The notes: a model not told the origin generated them from the sequence alone. Positions 7,967-16,304 are shown, numbered from the stretch's first letter. The stretch is DNA of 64,000 bases from Bacteroidales bacterium UBA6267 (GCA_002440745.1 DJVB01000052.1:1-64000); one strand, 5' to 3'. Made by a program: numbers and translations.

Positions 7967-9148
7967 ATGGATACAAAAAATCTCGGATTCAATTCCAAAC
8001 TGATACATGCCGGGCAGTTTGCCGATCCAAAAGGGTCAGCAACGGTGCCTATTTACCAAACATCAACCTTTGCATTCAGAAACGCCGATCACGGTGCTGC
8101 CTGTTTTGCCGGCGAAGATGACGGATACATCTACACCCGCCTTGGGAATCCAACCATCGAAGCCCTTGAAAACGCAGTTGCAGCTTTAGAAAACGGATAC
8201 AAAGGCATCGCTACCGCTTCCGGTATGGGAGCCGTAACCGCAGTTTATTTTGGCCTTCTCGGAGCCGGTGCCCACATGGTTGGTCACAACGCCATGTATG
8301 GCCCTTCAAGAATGGTGATGGAAACTTTGTTTAGTAAATTTGGAACAGAGTATAGTTTTGTCGATACCACCGACATAAACAATGTGATTGAAGCCATTCG
8401 CGAAAACACTAAACTTATTTATTTAGAAACCCCCGCCAATCCGACTATGGGAATTTCGGATTTGGAGGCCATCGTCAAAATTGCCCACGAACGCGGTATT
8501 CCGGTTTGTGTTGACAACACGTTCTGTTCACCTTACCTCCAAAAACCATTGGATTTCGGAGCAGATATCGTGCTGCACAGTATGACCAAATTTATCAACG
8601 GTCATGCTGATATCGTTGCCGGAATGGTAGTTACAAAAACCGAAAAATACTATAGCGAAATCCGTGGAGCAATGATGAATATTGGAAGCAATATGGATCC
8701 ACATCAGGCTTATATGGTAAATCGCGGTTTAAAAACTTTAGCTATTCGTATCGAAAGAGCTCAAGAAAATGCGATAAAAGTTGCAGAATGGTTAGAGCAA
8801 CACCCTAAGATTGAATGGGTTAAATATCCGGGACTTAAATCACATCCACAGTATGATTTAGCTCAAAAGCAGATGAATGGACCGGGCTCCATGATTAGCT
8901 TTGAAGTAAAAGGCGGTTTTGATGCCGGAAAAACGGTAATGAATAATGTCCATCTTGCCATGTTGGCAGTATCGTTAGGCGGTGTAGAATCTTTGATTCA
9001 GCATCCCGCATCAATGACACATTCCAAAATTCCAAGAGAATCGCGCGAGAAAGCACATATCACCGATGGTTTAGTAAGATTCTCAGTCGGAATAGAAGAT
9101 GTTGAAGACATCATCGCCGATCTTGATCATGCTTTATCTCTGATTTAG
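7967..9148 (+). CDS. PLP-dependent trans-sulfuration enzyme (methionine/cystathionine gamma-lyase type)
   Basis: Fold-type I Cys/Met metabolism enzyme of 393 residues, the normal length. The Schiff-base lysine is K208 in LHSMTKFINGHAD. The phosphate-binding and substrate signatures YTRLGNPTIEALE, ATASGMGAV and ETPANPTMG are present, as is the C-terminal SLGGVESLIQHPASMTH block. The closest general type is methionine gamma-lyase, which splits methionine into methanethiol, 2-oxobutyrate and ammonia. However, the loop after the active-site tyrosine reads MYGPSRM, so the cysteine usual in verified methionine gamma-lyases (YGC) is replaced by proline. Cystathionine gamma-lyase or O-acetylhomoserine activity is therefore possible. 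Single gene, closed by a long hairpin at 9174-9249. Confidence 0.88.
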   Translation: MDTKNLGFNSKLIHAGQFADPKGSATVPIYQTSTFAFRNADHGAACFAGEDDGYIYTRLGNPTIEALENAVAALENGYKGIATASGMGAVTAVYFGLLGAGAHMVGHNAMYGPSRMVMETLFSKFGTEYSFVDTTDINNVIEAIRENTKLIYLETPANPTMGISDLEAIVKIAHERGIPVCVDNTFCSPYLQKPLDFGADIVLHSMTKFINGHADIVAGMVVTKTEKYYSEIRGAMMNIGSNMDPHQAYMVNRGLKTLAIRIERAQENAIKVAEWLEQHPKIEWVKYPGLKSHPQYDLAQKQMNGPGSMISFEVKGGFDAGKTVMNNVHLAMLAVSLGGVESLIQHPASMTHSKIPRESREKAHITDGLVRFSVGIEDVEDIIADLDHALSLI

Positions 9149-9173
9149 ACTTCAATTTTTGATAATACTTTTT

Positions 9174-9253
9174 ACGTGAGTTCGATTAAAACTCTCCATA
9201 ATTTCAATAAATAAGTTATTGATTATGAGATTACAAATCGAACTCACGTTTTT
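9174..9253 (+). repeat. long hairpin repeat, copy 1 (also terminator-like)
   Basis: Perfect 14-nt arms ACGTGAGTTCGATT (9174-9187) and AATCGAACTCACGT (9236-9249) enclose a second imperfect stem (ATAATTTCAATAA with TTATTGATTAT), so nearly the whole 76 nt folds back. A run of T follows. The 39 nt at 9215-9253 recur with one mismatch at 11397-11435. It begins 26 nt after the lyase stop and could end that transcript. Confidence 0.8.
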
Positions 9254-9461
9254 TTGTCAAAAACCTAAACAGATTTTTTCTCTCACAGAAAATCAAAAAT
9301 AAAAAACCCCAAACAGCAGTTTTTTTCTCTTACTCTATAGGAAATTTATACATTTGTCGATATTTGAAAGTGATTGAAGAAATTGAGTTTGAATAAGATT
9401 TTCGACATGAATCAAGGCGTGAGAATCAATATTTTTGTAAACAACACAATCATAGGTTATT
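9254..9461. other. AT-rich intergenic stretch before the KilA-N gene
   Basis: With 9149-9253 this makes a 313-nt gap. Two TAnnTTTG words occur (TACATTTG at 9349-9356 and TATTTTTG at 9430-9437), either of which could be the -7 box of the next gene. I see no open frame or stable structure beyond the hairpin repeat. Confidence 0.4.
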
Positions 9462-10268
9462 ATGGCAAAGGATAAAAAACTAACTATTGAGAATGCTGAA
9501 ATTTCAGTTATTCATACTCATAACGAAGATTATATCTCGCTGACTGACATGGCACACAGCCAAATGGAAGAGCATATCATTATTAAATGGCTCAGCCTTA
9601 AAAGCACCATAGAATACATTGGCGAGTGGGAGCTTTTATTCAATCCTAATTTTAATTATACCGAATTCGGTACAATTAAAAATGCAGCCGGTAGCAATAA
9701 CTTTGTTCTTTCTGTAAAAAATTGGATTGGAAAAACCTCGGCAATAGGCATAACTGCTAAAGCCGGTCGTTATGGAGGTACTTACGCCCACAAAGATATA
9801 GCATTTCATTTTGGAATGTGGATAAGTCCTCGCTTTCAACTTCTGCTTGTTAAAGAATACCAAAGGGTAAAAGCAAAAGAACAGGCACAAATTGGGTGGA
9901 CCGCTAAACGGGAGCTTGCTAAAATTAACTATCACATACACACCGATGCCATAAAACACAATCTTTTACCAATAGAATTAACACCCAAACAAACCTCAAT
10001 TATTTATGCCAATGAAGCCGATGTTTTAAATATGGCACTATTTGGTATTACAGCCAAACAATGGCGTGAACAAAACCCTGATTTAAAAGGAAATATCCGT
10101 GATTATGCCGGAATTAACGAATTGATTTGCCTCTCGAATATGGAAAACTTAAATGCAGTTTTTATCAACGAAAACATACCACAAAACGAGCGTTTGAAAA
10201 AACTAAACCGCATTGCAATACAACAAATGAGTATTTTACAAGAAGTTGCAACCAGAAAATTATTATAG
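9462..10268 (+). CDS. KilA-N domain protein
   Basis: The 268-residue protein has a KilA-N DNA-binding domain at about 10-140 (EDYISLTDMAHSQ at the front; GRYGGTYAHKDIAFHFGMWISPRFQLLLVKEYQRVK at 106-141 is the family's best-conserved stretch). The C-terminal half (ALFGITAKQWREQNPDLKGNIRDYA) matches the usual partner region in Bacteroidota copies. Such genes come from phage or large DNA viruses and are often solitary in Bacteroidota genomes; their role is unclear. No other phage genes are near. It sits, with the next gene, between two copies of a hairpin repeat about 2.2 kb apart, which fits carriage as an accessory insert. Confidence 0.88.
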   Translation: MAKDKKLTIENAEISVIHTHNEDYISLTDMAHSQMEEHIIIKWLSLKSTIEYIGEWELLFNPNFNYTEFGTIKNAAGSNNFVLSVKNWIGKTSAIGITAKAGRYGGTYAHKDIAFHFGMWISPRFQLLLVKEYQRVKAKEQAQIGWTAKRELAKINYHIHTDAIKHNLLPIELTPKQTSIIYANEADVLNMALFGITAKQWREQNPDLKGNIRDYAGINELICLSNMENLNAVFINENIPQNERLKKLNRIAIQQMSILQEVATRKLL

Positions 10269-10457
10269 TGTTATCAGAGACGGATCGATTGATGAAGGAG
10301 ATTGATGGGATTAATATAGAATAAACAAAATCAAAAGAAGTATAATATGAAGAAAAGCTTGTTGTGGACATTCGATGGAGAGTTAATGCTAAACTCAATC
10401 CTTACAACACACTTTGGATGCCAAGTTTTTCTTAAACCAAGCCGTTTAATTTTAAAA

Positions 10458-11357
10458 ATGAAAGCTCAATTAAAATTTTGCCTAATCCTATTTTTAGTCT
10501 TCGGATCAAAGGCTGTATATACTCAAGGAAATGAAAATAGTTGGATTCAAGTACACACGATTGACTCTAATAAAATCGAACTTTCTGTTATTTATGAGGG
10601 CACATTAAATATAAACGGTGAAATGGTTAAATCCTATAGTTTAGTCTGGGATGACACCCTTGGGCAATCGAAAAATTACCCAAAATATAATCGACCTTTT
10701 GAATTGAATGTAGTCATCAGGTCTCAAGACTCCATTGTAGGAAAGTACACAGGTCTGAGTTCTCAAATGACACATTGTACCTTTATAACTAACGCGGATT
10801 TTGTAACGATTTATTTTTGGTTGACTCCAAACTTTTTCTTTGATTGGCATCCATACTCTAAGGACTCAATTATCGGATTTAGAAATAGTTATTATGATTA
10901 TTGGAATAAAATTAATTTTAACAGAAAGGAATATTTACCAATCCGTATTAATATGCAAAAGATTGAGAGCAATAATATTATTGACGGATATAACAAGAAA
11001 GCTACTCTATTAGAAACAAATTCAAATATAGTTCGGCTATACCATCCGGACCCCATGCCAAAATCGAATATGGGCCTTTCTGCTGGTTTGAAACAAGTAA
11101 TTGCTTTAGACAGATATCTGTTAAACACGGCTTCGGGTAGAATAAAATTGGGTAAAAAATGGATAAGAAAATACGGAATTGCAAAAACGTCTGAAATGGA
11201 CTTTAGGGTTATCGACCCGCATCTTATCTACACCACAAAATCAGGACAGCATATTTCGGGAAAAAAATTAATACGCAAAAATAAGATAGATACTGCGAGT
11301 TTTGAATCTTATGAATTTGAAACCTTGCAATGGAGTTTACCCTATTCCATAAATTAA
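10458..11357 (+). CDS. secreted protein of unknown function
   Basis: The frame is open from an ATG at 10347, but the ATG at 10458 starts a proper signal peptide (MKAQLKFCLILFLVFGSKAVYTQ), so I use that one (299 residues). The mature part is rich in aromatic and charged residues, with no domain or repeat I know. There is no T9SS tail and no membrane segment after the signal. It lies downstream of the KilA-N gene with a 190-nt gap. A short coding-like remnant ending DGINIE and a stop at 10324 lies in that gap. The gene is closed by hairpin repeat copy 2. Codon use is more AT-rich than in the metabolic genes around it, which fits an accessory gene. Confidence 0.65.
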   Translation: MKAQLKFCLILFLVFGSKAVYTQGNENSWIQVHTIDSNKIELSVIYEGTLNINGEMVKSYSLVWDDTLGQSKNYPKYNRPFELNVVIRSQDSIVGKYTGLSSQMTHCTFITNADFVTIYFWLTPNFFFDWHPYSKDSIIGFRNSYYDYWNKINFNRKEYLPIRINMQKIESNNIIDGYNKKATLLETNSNIVRLYHPDPMPKSNMGLSAGLKQVIALDRYLLNTASGRIKLGKKWIRKYGIAKTSEMDFRVIDPHLIYTTKSGQHISGKKLIRKNKIDTASFESYEFETLQWSLPYSIN

Positions 11358-11365
11358 GTCGAATT

Positions 11366-11435
11366 CGACAAAATATCTCAATAATTTAATATATATGTTA
11401 TTGATTTTGAGATTACAAATCGAACTCACGTTTTT
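11366..11435 (+). repeat. long hairpin repeat, copy 2 (left arm worn)
   Basis: The right half (11397-11435) matches 9215-9253 in 38 of 39 positions. The left half (11366-11396) is still recognisable in parts (TTCGACAAAATATCTC) but no longer pairs fully. A T run follows. It begins just after the stop of the secreted unknown, the same position relative to its gene as copy 1. Confidence 0.75.
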
Positions 11436-11657
11436 CATATCATACAAAACTACTTTATAAATTTATAAGGTTACTACCAATTAGGCTTAAAAGCAAACCG
11501 ATGTGGTGCATAACGATTGATTTGTAATGAAAATATTTCGGTTTCACTCAGAATTTTTTTATGACCATTTCTAAATATTTATAACTTTGCTCTATGAAAA
11601 GGACATAATGTTCTCTTCTTACAAACTCATTATCAACTAACTAAAAACCTTTTTTTT
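11436..11657. promoter_or_regulatory. leader region with -7 box TAACTTTG (11582-11589)
   Basis: With copy 2 of the hairpin repeat this fills a 300-nt gap. TAACTTTG matches TAnnTTTG 69 nt before the ATG of the next gene. No TTG at -33; the upstream element is T-rich instead. Confidence 0.4.
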
Positions 11658-12707
11658 ATGAAAACATTTACCATCTTTTCACTAATTGTAGTATTGTGTT
11701 TTAGCTGGACTTTTAGTAACGCTCAAATCACACCACCAAAACAAAAACCAAGTTTTTTGAAAGCGAAAAAATCCACAGAATCAAAAGCATCAACGGCCTA
11801 TCAATTCACAAAAAGTACAGGCATGTATGCTGACTTAACCGGCACCACATCCGTAAACAACAATCAAACATGGGACGACCCGGAATTTATAGTTCCTATA
11901 GGATTCACTTTCAATCTTTACGGCAAAAACATCGACAGCGTCTATTTTGGCATAGGCACTGGAGCGGCTCTTAGCGATTATATTGACCTGCAAACCTATG
12001 AATTTGATTTTCTTATAGTTCCATTCGAGGCCGATTTGATTGATAGAGGCGAAAATACAGGAAACTCTGTTTCGCCAATTAGCTATAAAGTGGAAGGAAG
12101 TGCTGGTTCACGAATCTTCAAATTGGAGTGGAAAAATGCAGGATTTTATGATGAGAACAGTTATTATGGCACTTTGAATGACTATGTCAACATCCAACTT
12201 TGGCTATACGAAACCTCCAATATCATTGAGTTTCGCTACGGAACATCCTTAATAACCAACCCTTTAATAAACTATGACGGAGAAACCGGAGCAATCATTG
12301 GGCTTACCGATTACGATATACTCAATGCCTTTGTCCTTTCCGGAAATGTGGCTAATCCGGTAGTTGTGGATTCTTTAACTTTTGTTGACGGAACCCCTGC
12401 AAATGGCACAATCTATAAATTTACCCCGCTCACCATTGGAACAGATGAATTGAAGAATGATAGGATTTCTGCAACTCTTTATCCAAATCCGGTAACTGAA
12501 AACGCCTTGATTGAGGTTAATGGATTTTCGCCAAAAGATGCCATATTTAAACTTTATAACACACGTGGTCAGCTTGTTAAAACGATTAGCAATATCAATT
12601 CCAACAAAATTTCCATATCAAAAGATCAGTTAGAATCTGGAATTTACTACTACACCATCGAGCAAGAAAACCAACAACTTTTAAGAAGCAAAATGATAGT
12701 TTTATAA
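11658..12707 (+). CDS. secreted T9SS cargo protein, unknown function
   Basis: The 349-residue protein has a signal peptide (ending FSNAQ), a beta-rich middle of about 230 residues with no enzyme motif I recognise (FIVPIGFTFNLYGKNIDSVYFG; IIEFRYGTSLI), and a C-terminal type A sorting domain from about residue 270 (ATLYPNPVTENALIEV ... ESGIYYYTIEQ ... SKMIVL). The tail sends it through the type IX machinery to the cell surface, where the domain is normally cleaved and replaced by an anchor. The middle resembles the beta-sandwich segments found in many Bacteroidota surface proteins; a binding role is possible but unproven. A strong hairpin follows at 12743-12772. Confidence 0.82.
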   Translation: MKTFTIFSLIVVLCFSWTFSNAQITPPKQKPSFLKAKKSTESKASTAYQFTKSTGMYADLTGTTSVNNNQTWDDPEFIVPIGFTFNLYGKNIDSVYFGIGTGAALSDYIDLQTYEFDFLIVPFEADLIDRGENTGNSVSPISYKVEGSAGSRIFKLEWKNAGFYDENSYYGTLNDYVNIQLWLYETSNIIEFRYGTSLITNPLINYDGETGAIIGLTDYDILNAFVLSGNVANPVVVDSLTFVDGTPANGTIYKFTPLTIGTDELKNDRISATLYPNPVTENALIEVNGFSPKDAIFKLYNTRGQLVKTISNINSNKISISKDQLESGIYYYTIEQENQQLLRSKMIVL

Positions 12708-12735
12708 TAATTGTCGAGACTTCTGACTAAGTTTA

Positions 12736-12743
12736 TACTTTTG
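12736..12743 (+). promoter_or_regulatory. candidate -7 box TACTTTTG
   Basis: It lies 32 nt before the ATG of the DUF481-like gene and shares 14 bases with the box at 7931. It abuts the terminator hairpin of the previous gene. Confidence 0.4.
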
Positions 12744-12772
12744 GCGCTTGAATTATCCGAGCGCCATTTTTT
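12743..12772 (+). terminator. intrinsic terminator after the 349-residue T9SS protein
   Basis: Stem GGCGCT / AGCGCC with an 11-nt loop, then eight T. The T run ends 2 nt before the next ATG, so the next transcript would start inside or just before this hairpin. Confidence 0.65.
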
Positions 12773-12774
12773 TT

Positions 12775-13545
12775 ATGTCAAAAATCCGAATCCTCATCAT
12801 CTTTTCACTTGTACTTTTCGCTTTAAACAATAAGGCTCAGATGATTAACATCGAAAGTCTGCGAAAAGTAAACGACACCAACCGTTTGGTATTCAATTCC
12901 AATTTAAGCTTCGAGATAGAAAAGAATGACGACAATTCAAGTTTAGATTTCGATTTTGATTTTATAGCACAATATCGCTCTGTTGACAAAAAAAACTCCT
13001 TCTATTTTATAGGCAATACTTCACACGAAAAGACCAATAATATTGAGATTTCCAACAGCGGCATGGGACATTTAAGGTATAATCGACATTTTAATGATTT
13101 GGTTCGCGGAGAGATATTCTTCCAGATGCAAACTGATATAGTTTTAGATTTAAAAAGTCGAACGTTATTTGGAACCGGACCAAGATTTGATTTGTTAAGA
13201 AAGCGCAAATTAAAATTAAGCTTAGGCTCTATCTATATGCTTGAACGCGAGAGATTAATTAAAGATATAAGCCATAATGTTATCTATAGCAGGTGGTCAT
13301 CCTATCTCACGATTTTCTATTATTTCCCGGAAAAGAAAGGTAAATTTTCAACGGTAACTTATTTGCAGCCGCGTTTCGATAAGTTTGAGGATTACCGCTT
13401 TGTGAATCTTTCAGAATTATCGCTCAACATGAATTCCAAATTAGCATTGATGATAAAAATGGAGTATGAATTTGATGCAGCACCACCAAAAGGAATCAAT
13501 CAAAAAAACATGGATTTTAAGGTTGGCCTAAAAGTCATCCTTTAA
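12775..13545 (+). CDS. DUF481-like outer-membrane beta-barrel protein
   Basis: The ATG at 12775 is chosen over the TTG at 12748 because it begins the signal peptide (MSKIRILIIFSLVLFALNNKAQ) and because codons before it fall in the terminator hairpin. The mature 235 residues alternate short polar turns with amphipathic strands (LVFNSNLSFEIEKND, SFYFIGNTSHEKT, RYNRHFNDLVRGEIFFQMQ, LFGTGPRFDLLRKRKLKLSLGSIYMLE), the pattern of DUF481 barrels. It ends in a strand with a hydrophobic last residue (VGLKVIL). The ligand is unknown. It stands alone between T9SS cargo and a small secreted peptide. Confidence 0.7.
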   Translation: MSKIRILIIFSLVLFALNNKAQMINIESLRKVNDTNRLVFNSNLSFEIEKNDDNSSLDFDFDFIAQYRSVDKKNSFYFIGNTSHEKTNNIEISNSGMGHLRYNRHFNDLVRGEIFFQMQTDIVLDLKSRTLFGTGPRFDLLRKRKLKLSLGSIYMLERERLIKDISHNVIYSRWSSYLTIFYYFPEKKGKFSTVTYLQPRFDKFEDYRFVNLSELSLNMNSKLALMIKMEYEFDAAPPKGINQKNMDFKVGLKVIL

Positions 13546-13627
13546 AACCCTGACAAATATCATTTCCAATCATCAGGTTATTAAATGCAATTTAGCCACA
13601 TATTTTAAACATTTAAATATCTGTTAT

Positions 13628-13849
13628 ATGAAAACCAAATCCATTTTTAGTTTAATAGCCGGCATGTTTGTTATCGCATTGATGGTCAGCTCATTCACAT
13701 TTAACCAAAACACCGTTTCCATTTCTGAGCCATCGTATTTGATGGAGGACACTACAAAAACAACTACAGAAAAAAGCAGTAGCGAGTCGTCCAAAACCGA
13801 GAAAGGATGTAAAAAAACCTGCAAAAAGAAATGCTCTCCAATGCCTTAA
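13628..13849 (+). CDS. small secreted Lys/Cys-rich peptide
   Basis: The 73-residue product has a signal peptide (MKTKSIFSLIAGMFVIALMVSSFTFNQ), a Thr/Ser/Lys/Glu linker and a C-terminal GCKKTCKKKCSPMP with three cysteines spaced Cx3Cx3C. The stop overlaps the convergent gene's stop by 4 nt. I do not recognise a family. The cysteines could bind a metal or form disulfides after export. Coding status is supported by the signal peptide and a start soon after an AT-rich leader, not by homology. Confidence 0.6.
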   Translation: MKTKSIFSLIAGMFVIALMVSSFTFNQNTVSISEPSYLMEDTTKTTTEKSSSESSKTEKGCKKTCKKKCSPMP

Positions 13850-14919
13850 TGCTTGAAGATTTTTTTATGAAGTTTTATCAGCAGGCTGTATTCTTGAAGA
13901 AATCCTGCTGATAAATTTTCTTCTCCCACCACATTTTTCACCGAATATAGATTATAAAACCTTCCTCCGGCTGTTTCTTTAGCATCAGGCCTGATTTCCA
14001 AATCGGTAACTGCACCAAAAATAAATATCATGGCAGTGGTTGTTTCCCCGTAAAACATACGCTTTTCGAGAGGAAAAAACTCAAATCCCGAGATATGTAA
14101 TTCTTCCATGGACTCCCGCATAACGGCCTGTTCGATAGTTTCGCCAAAAACTACATGACCCGCAACAGCCGCATCCCATTTGCCCGGTTGCGTAGCTGCA
14201 TTCGGTAAACGTTTCTGCAAAAATATCTGACCATTTGAATTGAAAATATGCAGCCGAATTACCGGATAGATTAAGGATTTGTCTTTTTTACATACCTCTC
14301 GGGGCGCTTTCCCAATTACATTTCCTTCCTCATTAAGCACCGGAAGCCATTCCACTTTAGGCCGCTTCATTTTAGCCATAACCAACTGAGCAACAACAAG
14401 TAAACCCATAATGATATAAAATAAAGCCGTGCTAATAAATGCCCAGGCCTCTTTGCTCATATAAAAGGCTGAATAAAACACTAAAACGGTATGTGCAAGA
14501 AAAATCCAAAAATAAAGCTTCAGGCTTTTGCGCATAAAATCCAGTTGACTCTCCTCCAACTTCACATCTCCAAGATAGCGCTTCTGCATGGCGAAGATTA
14601 AATTTCTGGGTGTAAAAACCGATATGCCTAGCACAATTACTAATATTAGTTCAATTAGTCCGGGTTTAATTTTGAAAAAAAGGTCGTTATGCGAAATCAA
14701 GGAAATGCCACCTAAAGCCACAATTAACGCCGTATCGACTAGAACAAATTTTTCAATAGTTTTCTTTTTAAGGTAAAAATACCCCAATTGAGCAATTCCG
14801 GTGATGATTGCCACAATTAAACCCTCTTTTGTACCAATGAATTCATCAACAAAAATAAAAACCAAAAGAGGCAGTAAGCCGATAGCCATTTGCCTGATAA
14901 AAGCAGCCTTATCCATCAT
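13846..14919 (-). CDS. membrane protein with C-terminal Nudix hydrolase domain
   Basis: The N-terminal half (about 1-205) has five or six hydrophobic helices and resembles the YciB/septation-protein-A family (PLLVFIFVDEFIGTKEGLIVA; GVSVFTP-like GISVFTPRNLIFAMQ). The C-terminal part is a Nudix domain with a complete box, G254 x5 E260 x7 R268-E269-x2-E272-E273, so a pyrophosphohydrolase acting on nucleoside-diphosphate compounds is likely. The frame is open to 14985, but ATGATGG at 14914-14919 overlaps the end of the upstream gene and gives a sensible N-terminus (MMDKAAFIRQ). The two genes are thus translationally coupled. The substrate is unknown. The cytosolic side is expected for the Nudix domain. 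Confidence 0.8.
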   Translation of the reverse strand: MMDKAAFIRQMAIGLLPLLVFIFVDEFIGTKEGLIVAIITGIAQLGYFYLKKKTIEKFVLVDTALIVALGGISLISHNDLFFKIKPGLIELILVIVLGISVFTPRNLIFAMQKRYLGDVKLEESQLDFMRKSLKLYFWIFLAHTVLVFYSAFYMSKEAWAFISTALFYIIMGLLVVAQLVMAKMKRPKVEWLPVLNEEGNVIGKAPREVCKKDKSLIYPVIRLHIFNSNGQIFLQKRLPNAATQPGKWDAAVAGHVVFGETIEQAVMRESMEELHISGFEFFPLEKRMFYGETTTAMIFIFGAVTDLEIRPDAKETAGGRFYNLYSVKNVVGEENLSAGFLQEYSLLIKLHKKIFKH

Positions 14920-15376
14920 TTCGTAGGAGGTTTTTGTAGTTAGGAATAGCTTGTAAAAAATGAATCTCATTCGTGCCGAAATCAATAAAAGCGCAATAGT
15001 GATTTAATCCATTTGAAACCACTAAATATCTAACCCTTAACGACTTATTATAATTTGCGGCTTGGTCGAAAGTAGCTTGTGAGATTTTAACCGAGGGCGC
15101 TTTAAACTCAATAAGCACTATGGGCTGCGCTTCTTTGTCGTAAACCACAGCATCAAATCTGCGCTGCATTCCGCCAACATTAATCCCCTTTTCCACGGCA
15201 ATCAGTCCGGCAGGATACTCAAGCTCATGAACAAGATAAGCCAAAAAATTTTGCCTGACCCATTCTTCCGGTGTTATCTTGACAAATTGCTGTCTAAAAA
15301 CATCATATAACTCCAAACTTTTCTTGGAATCTCGGATATTAAACTGATAATCAGGTAAGTTTAATTTGTGCATCAT
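14909..15376 (-). CDS. HsdR N-terminal-like PD-(D/E)xK nuclease-fold protein
   Basis: The 155-residue stand-alone domain resembles the N-terminus of type I restriction R subunits (HSDR_N_2 type). The nuclease core is visible as D75 in RRFDAVVYD, then E90-F-K92 in VLIEFKAP, with an upstream glutamate (E51 or E53) and the helix SQATFDQAANYNK. No helicase part and no specificity or methylase genes are nearby, so it is not a restriction system as it stands. It overlaps the membrane-Nudix gene by 11 nt. A CAAAATTA word at 15382-15389 (minus-strand TAATTTTG) is so close to the ATG that the transcript may be nearly leaderless. The function in the cell is unknown. Confidence 0.8.
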   Translation of the reverse strand: MMHKLNLPDYQFNIRDSKKSLELYDVFRQQFVKITPEEWVRQNFLAYLVHELEYPAGLIAVEKGINVGGMQRRFDAVVYDKEAQPIVLIEFKAPSVKISQATFDQAANYNKSLRVRYLVVSNGLNHYCAFIDFGTNEIHFLQAIPNYKNLLRNDG

Positions 15377-15497
15377 GTTGGCAAAATTATAAAATGTTTA
15401 CACTCATTCACCCAAATAGATTTTATTCTACAATTTCGGATAAAAAACCATTTGGTTAACTACGTTTATGTTAATTAATTCTTAACGATAAATGCAG

Positions 15498-15529
15498 TTG
15501 TTTATCGTTACATTTTTCCTGTACTTTTG
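15498..15529 (+). promoter_or_regulatory. promoter with -33 TTG and -7 TACTTTTG
   Basis: TTG at 15498-15500 and TACTTTTG at 15522-15529 are separated by 21 nt, as in the Bacteroidota primary-sigma consensus. The ATG of the next gene is 36 nt downstream. Confidence 0.65.
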
Positions 15530-15564
15530 TTGTTCAAACTTCAAACATCCACCAAAACAAATCG

Positions 15565-15954
15565 ATGGAGTATAAGGGAATCAGTTATCAAGAGGATCAA
15601 GATTTAAATCTCGGGATATTAAAGCTTTCAGAAAATAATATTGTTTCGGATTTTGATTTTGTATTGAAAGTATCCATTTTTGTGGAGCTTGTTGGTTTTA
15701 AAAGATACAAATATGTTTTATTCAAGAAAAGAGATCAGGACTTTGAAATCAGTTCAAGATTATACGATTTTACTCAAAACCTAATCGTTAAAACCTTGTT
15801 TTACTATGGGGTTAAAGGCATCTATTTTCTTGTAAACGAAGAGCGATACAAGAAATATCAGTCGCTACCTGAAAAAGTTTACGCCTTCCAAAACATGGAA
15901 GAAATTGTGGAGCATATTCGATTCTCCTGTGAAAAGCGATCCCAGTTGAAGTAA
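15565..15954 (+). CDS. small alpha/beta protein of unknown function
   Basis: The 129-residue cytosolic protein has no signal peptide or membrane segment. Strand-helix alternation (YKYVLFKKRD, LIVKTLFYYGVKGIYFLVNEERYKKY, YAFQNMEEIVEHIRF) gives a STAS-like impression, but no signature residue confirms that. It has its own well-formed promoter and no partner gene on its strand. I do not assign a function. Confidence 0.6.
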   Translation: MEYKGISYQEDQDLNLGILKLSENNIVSDFDFVLKVSIFVELVGFKRYKYVLFKKRDQDFEISSRLYDFTQNLIVKTLFYYGVKGIYFLVNEERYKKYQSLPEKVYAFQNMEEIVEHIRFSCEKRSQLK

Positions 15955-16304
15955 TAAATTCCTATTTTATTGTGGTACTCATTCACGGTTTCACATTAAA
16001 AAGGTCAAATCCGAAGGAAACAGACTAAAACCTTAACCAAAACAGAAACGACTAAGATTCTGTAAATAAAACTATAACAATAGCTTAGCAAATTATCGAA
16101 AAGATTAAGCTAAAAATTTAGGGTAAATTTGACTTAAAAATGATATTTTTCACCTCTACAATTAATCTACAAGCCACTACAATAAAACATTAGATTATTG
16201 ATTTTCTGACATTTAATAATTTACAGCCATTTGTTTAGATAAAAATCAGACCATAATCTATCTATATTTGCTCATTCAGAATTTTCACACAATCCTTATT
16301 TACA
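15955..16304. other. 350-nt AT-rich gap; -7 box TATATTTG at 16263-16270
   Basis: No open frame, repeat or strong hairpin seen. TATATTTG lies 35 nt before the next ATG and is the likely -7 box of the FG-GAP/giant-protein pair. Confidence 0.4.

Noticed and set aside
9462..11357. Prophage remnant around the KilA-N gene
   Set aside because: No integrase, structural or lysis gene is present; solitary KilA-N genes are common in this phylum.
14909..15376. Type I restriction system
   Set aside because: Only an HsdR N-terminal-like domain is present; there is no helicase, HsdS or HsdM.
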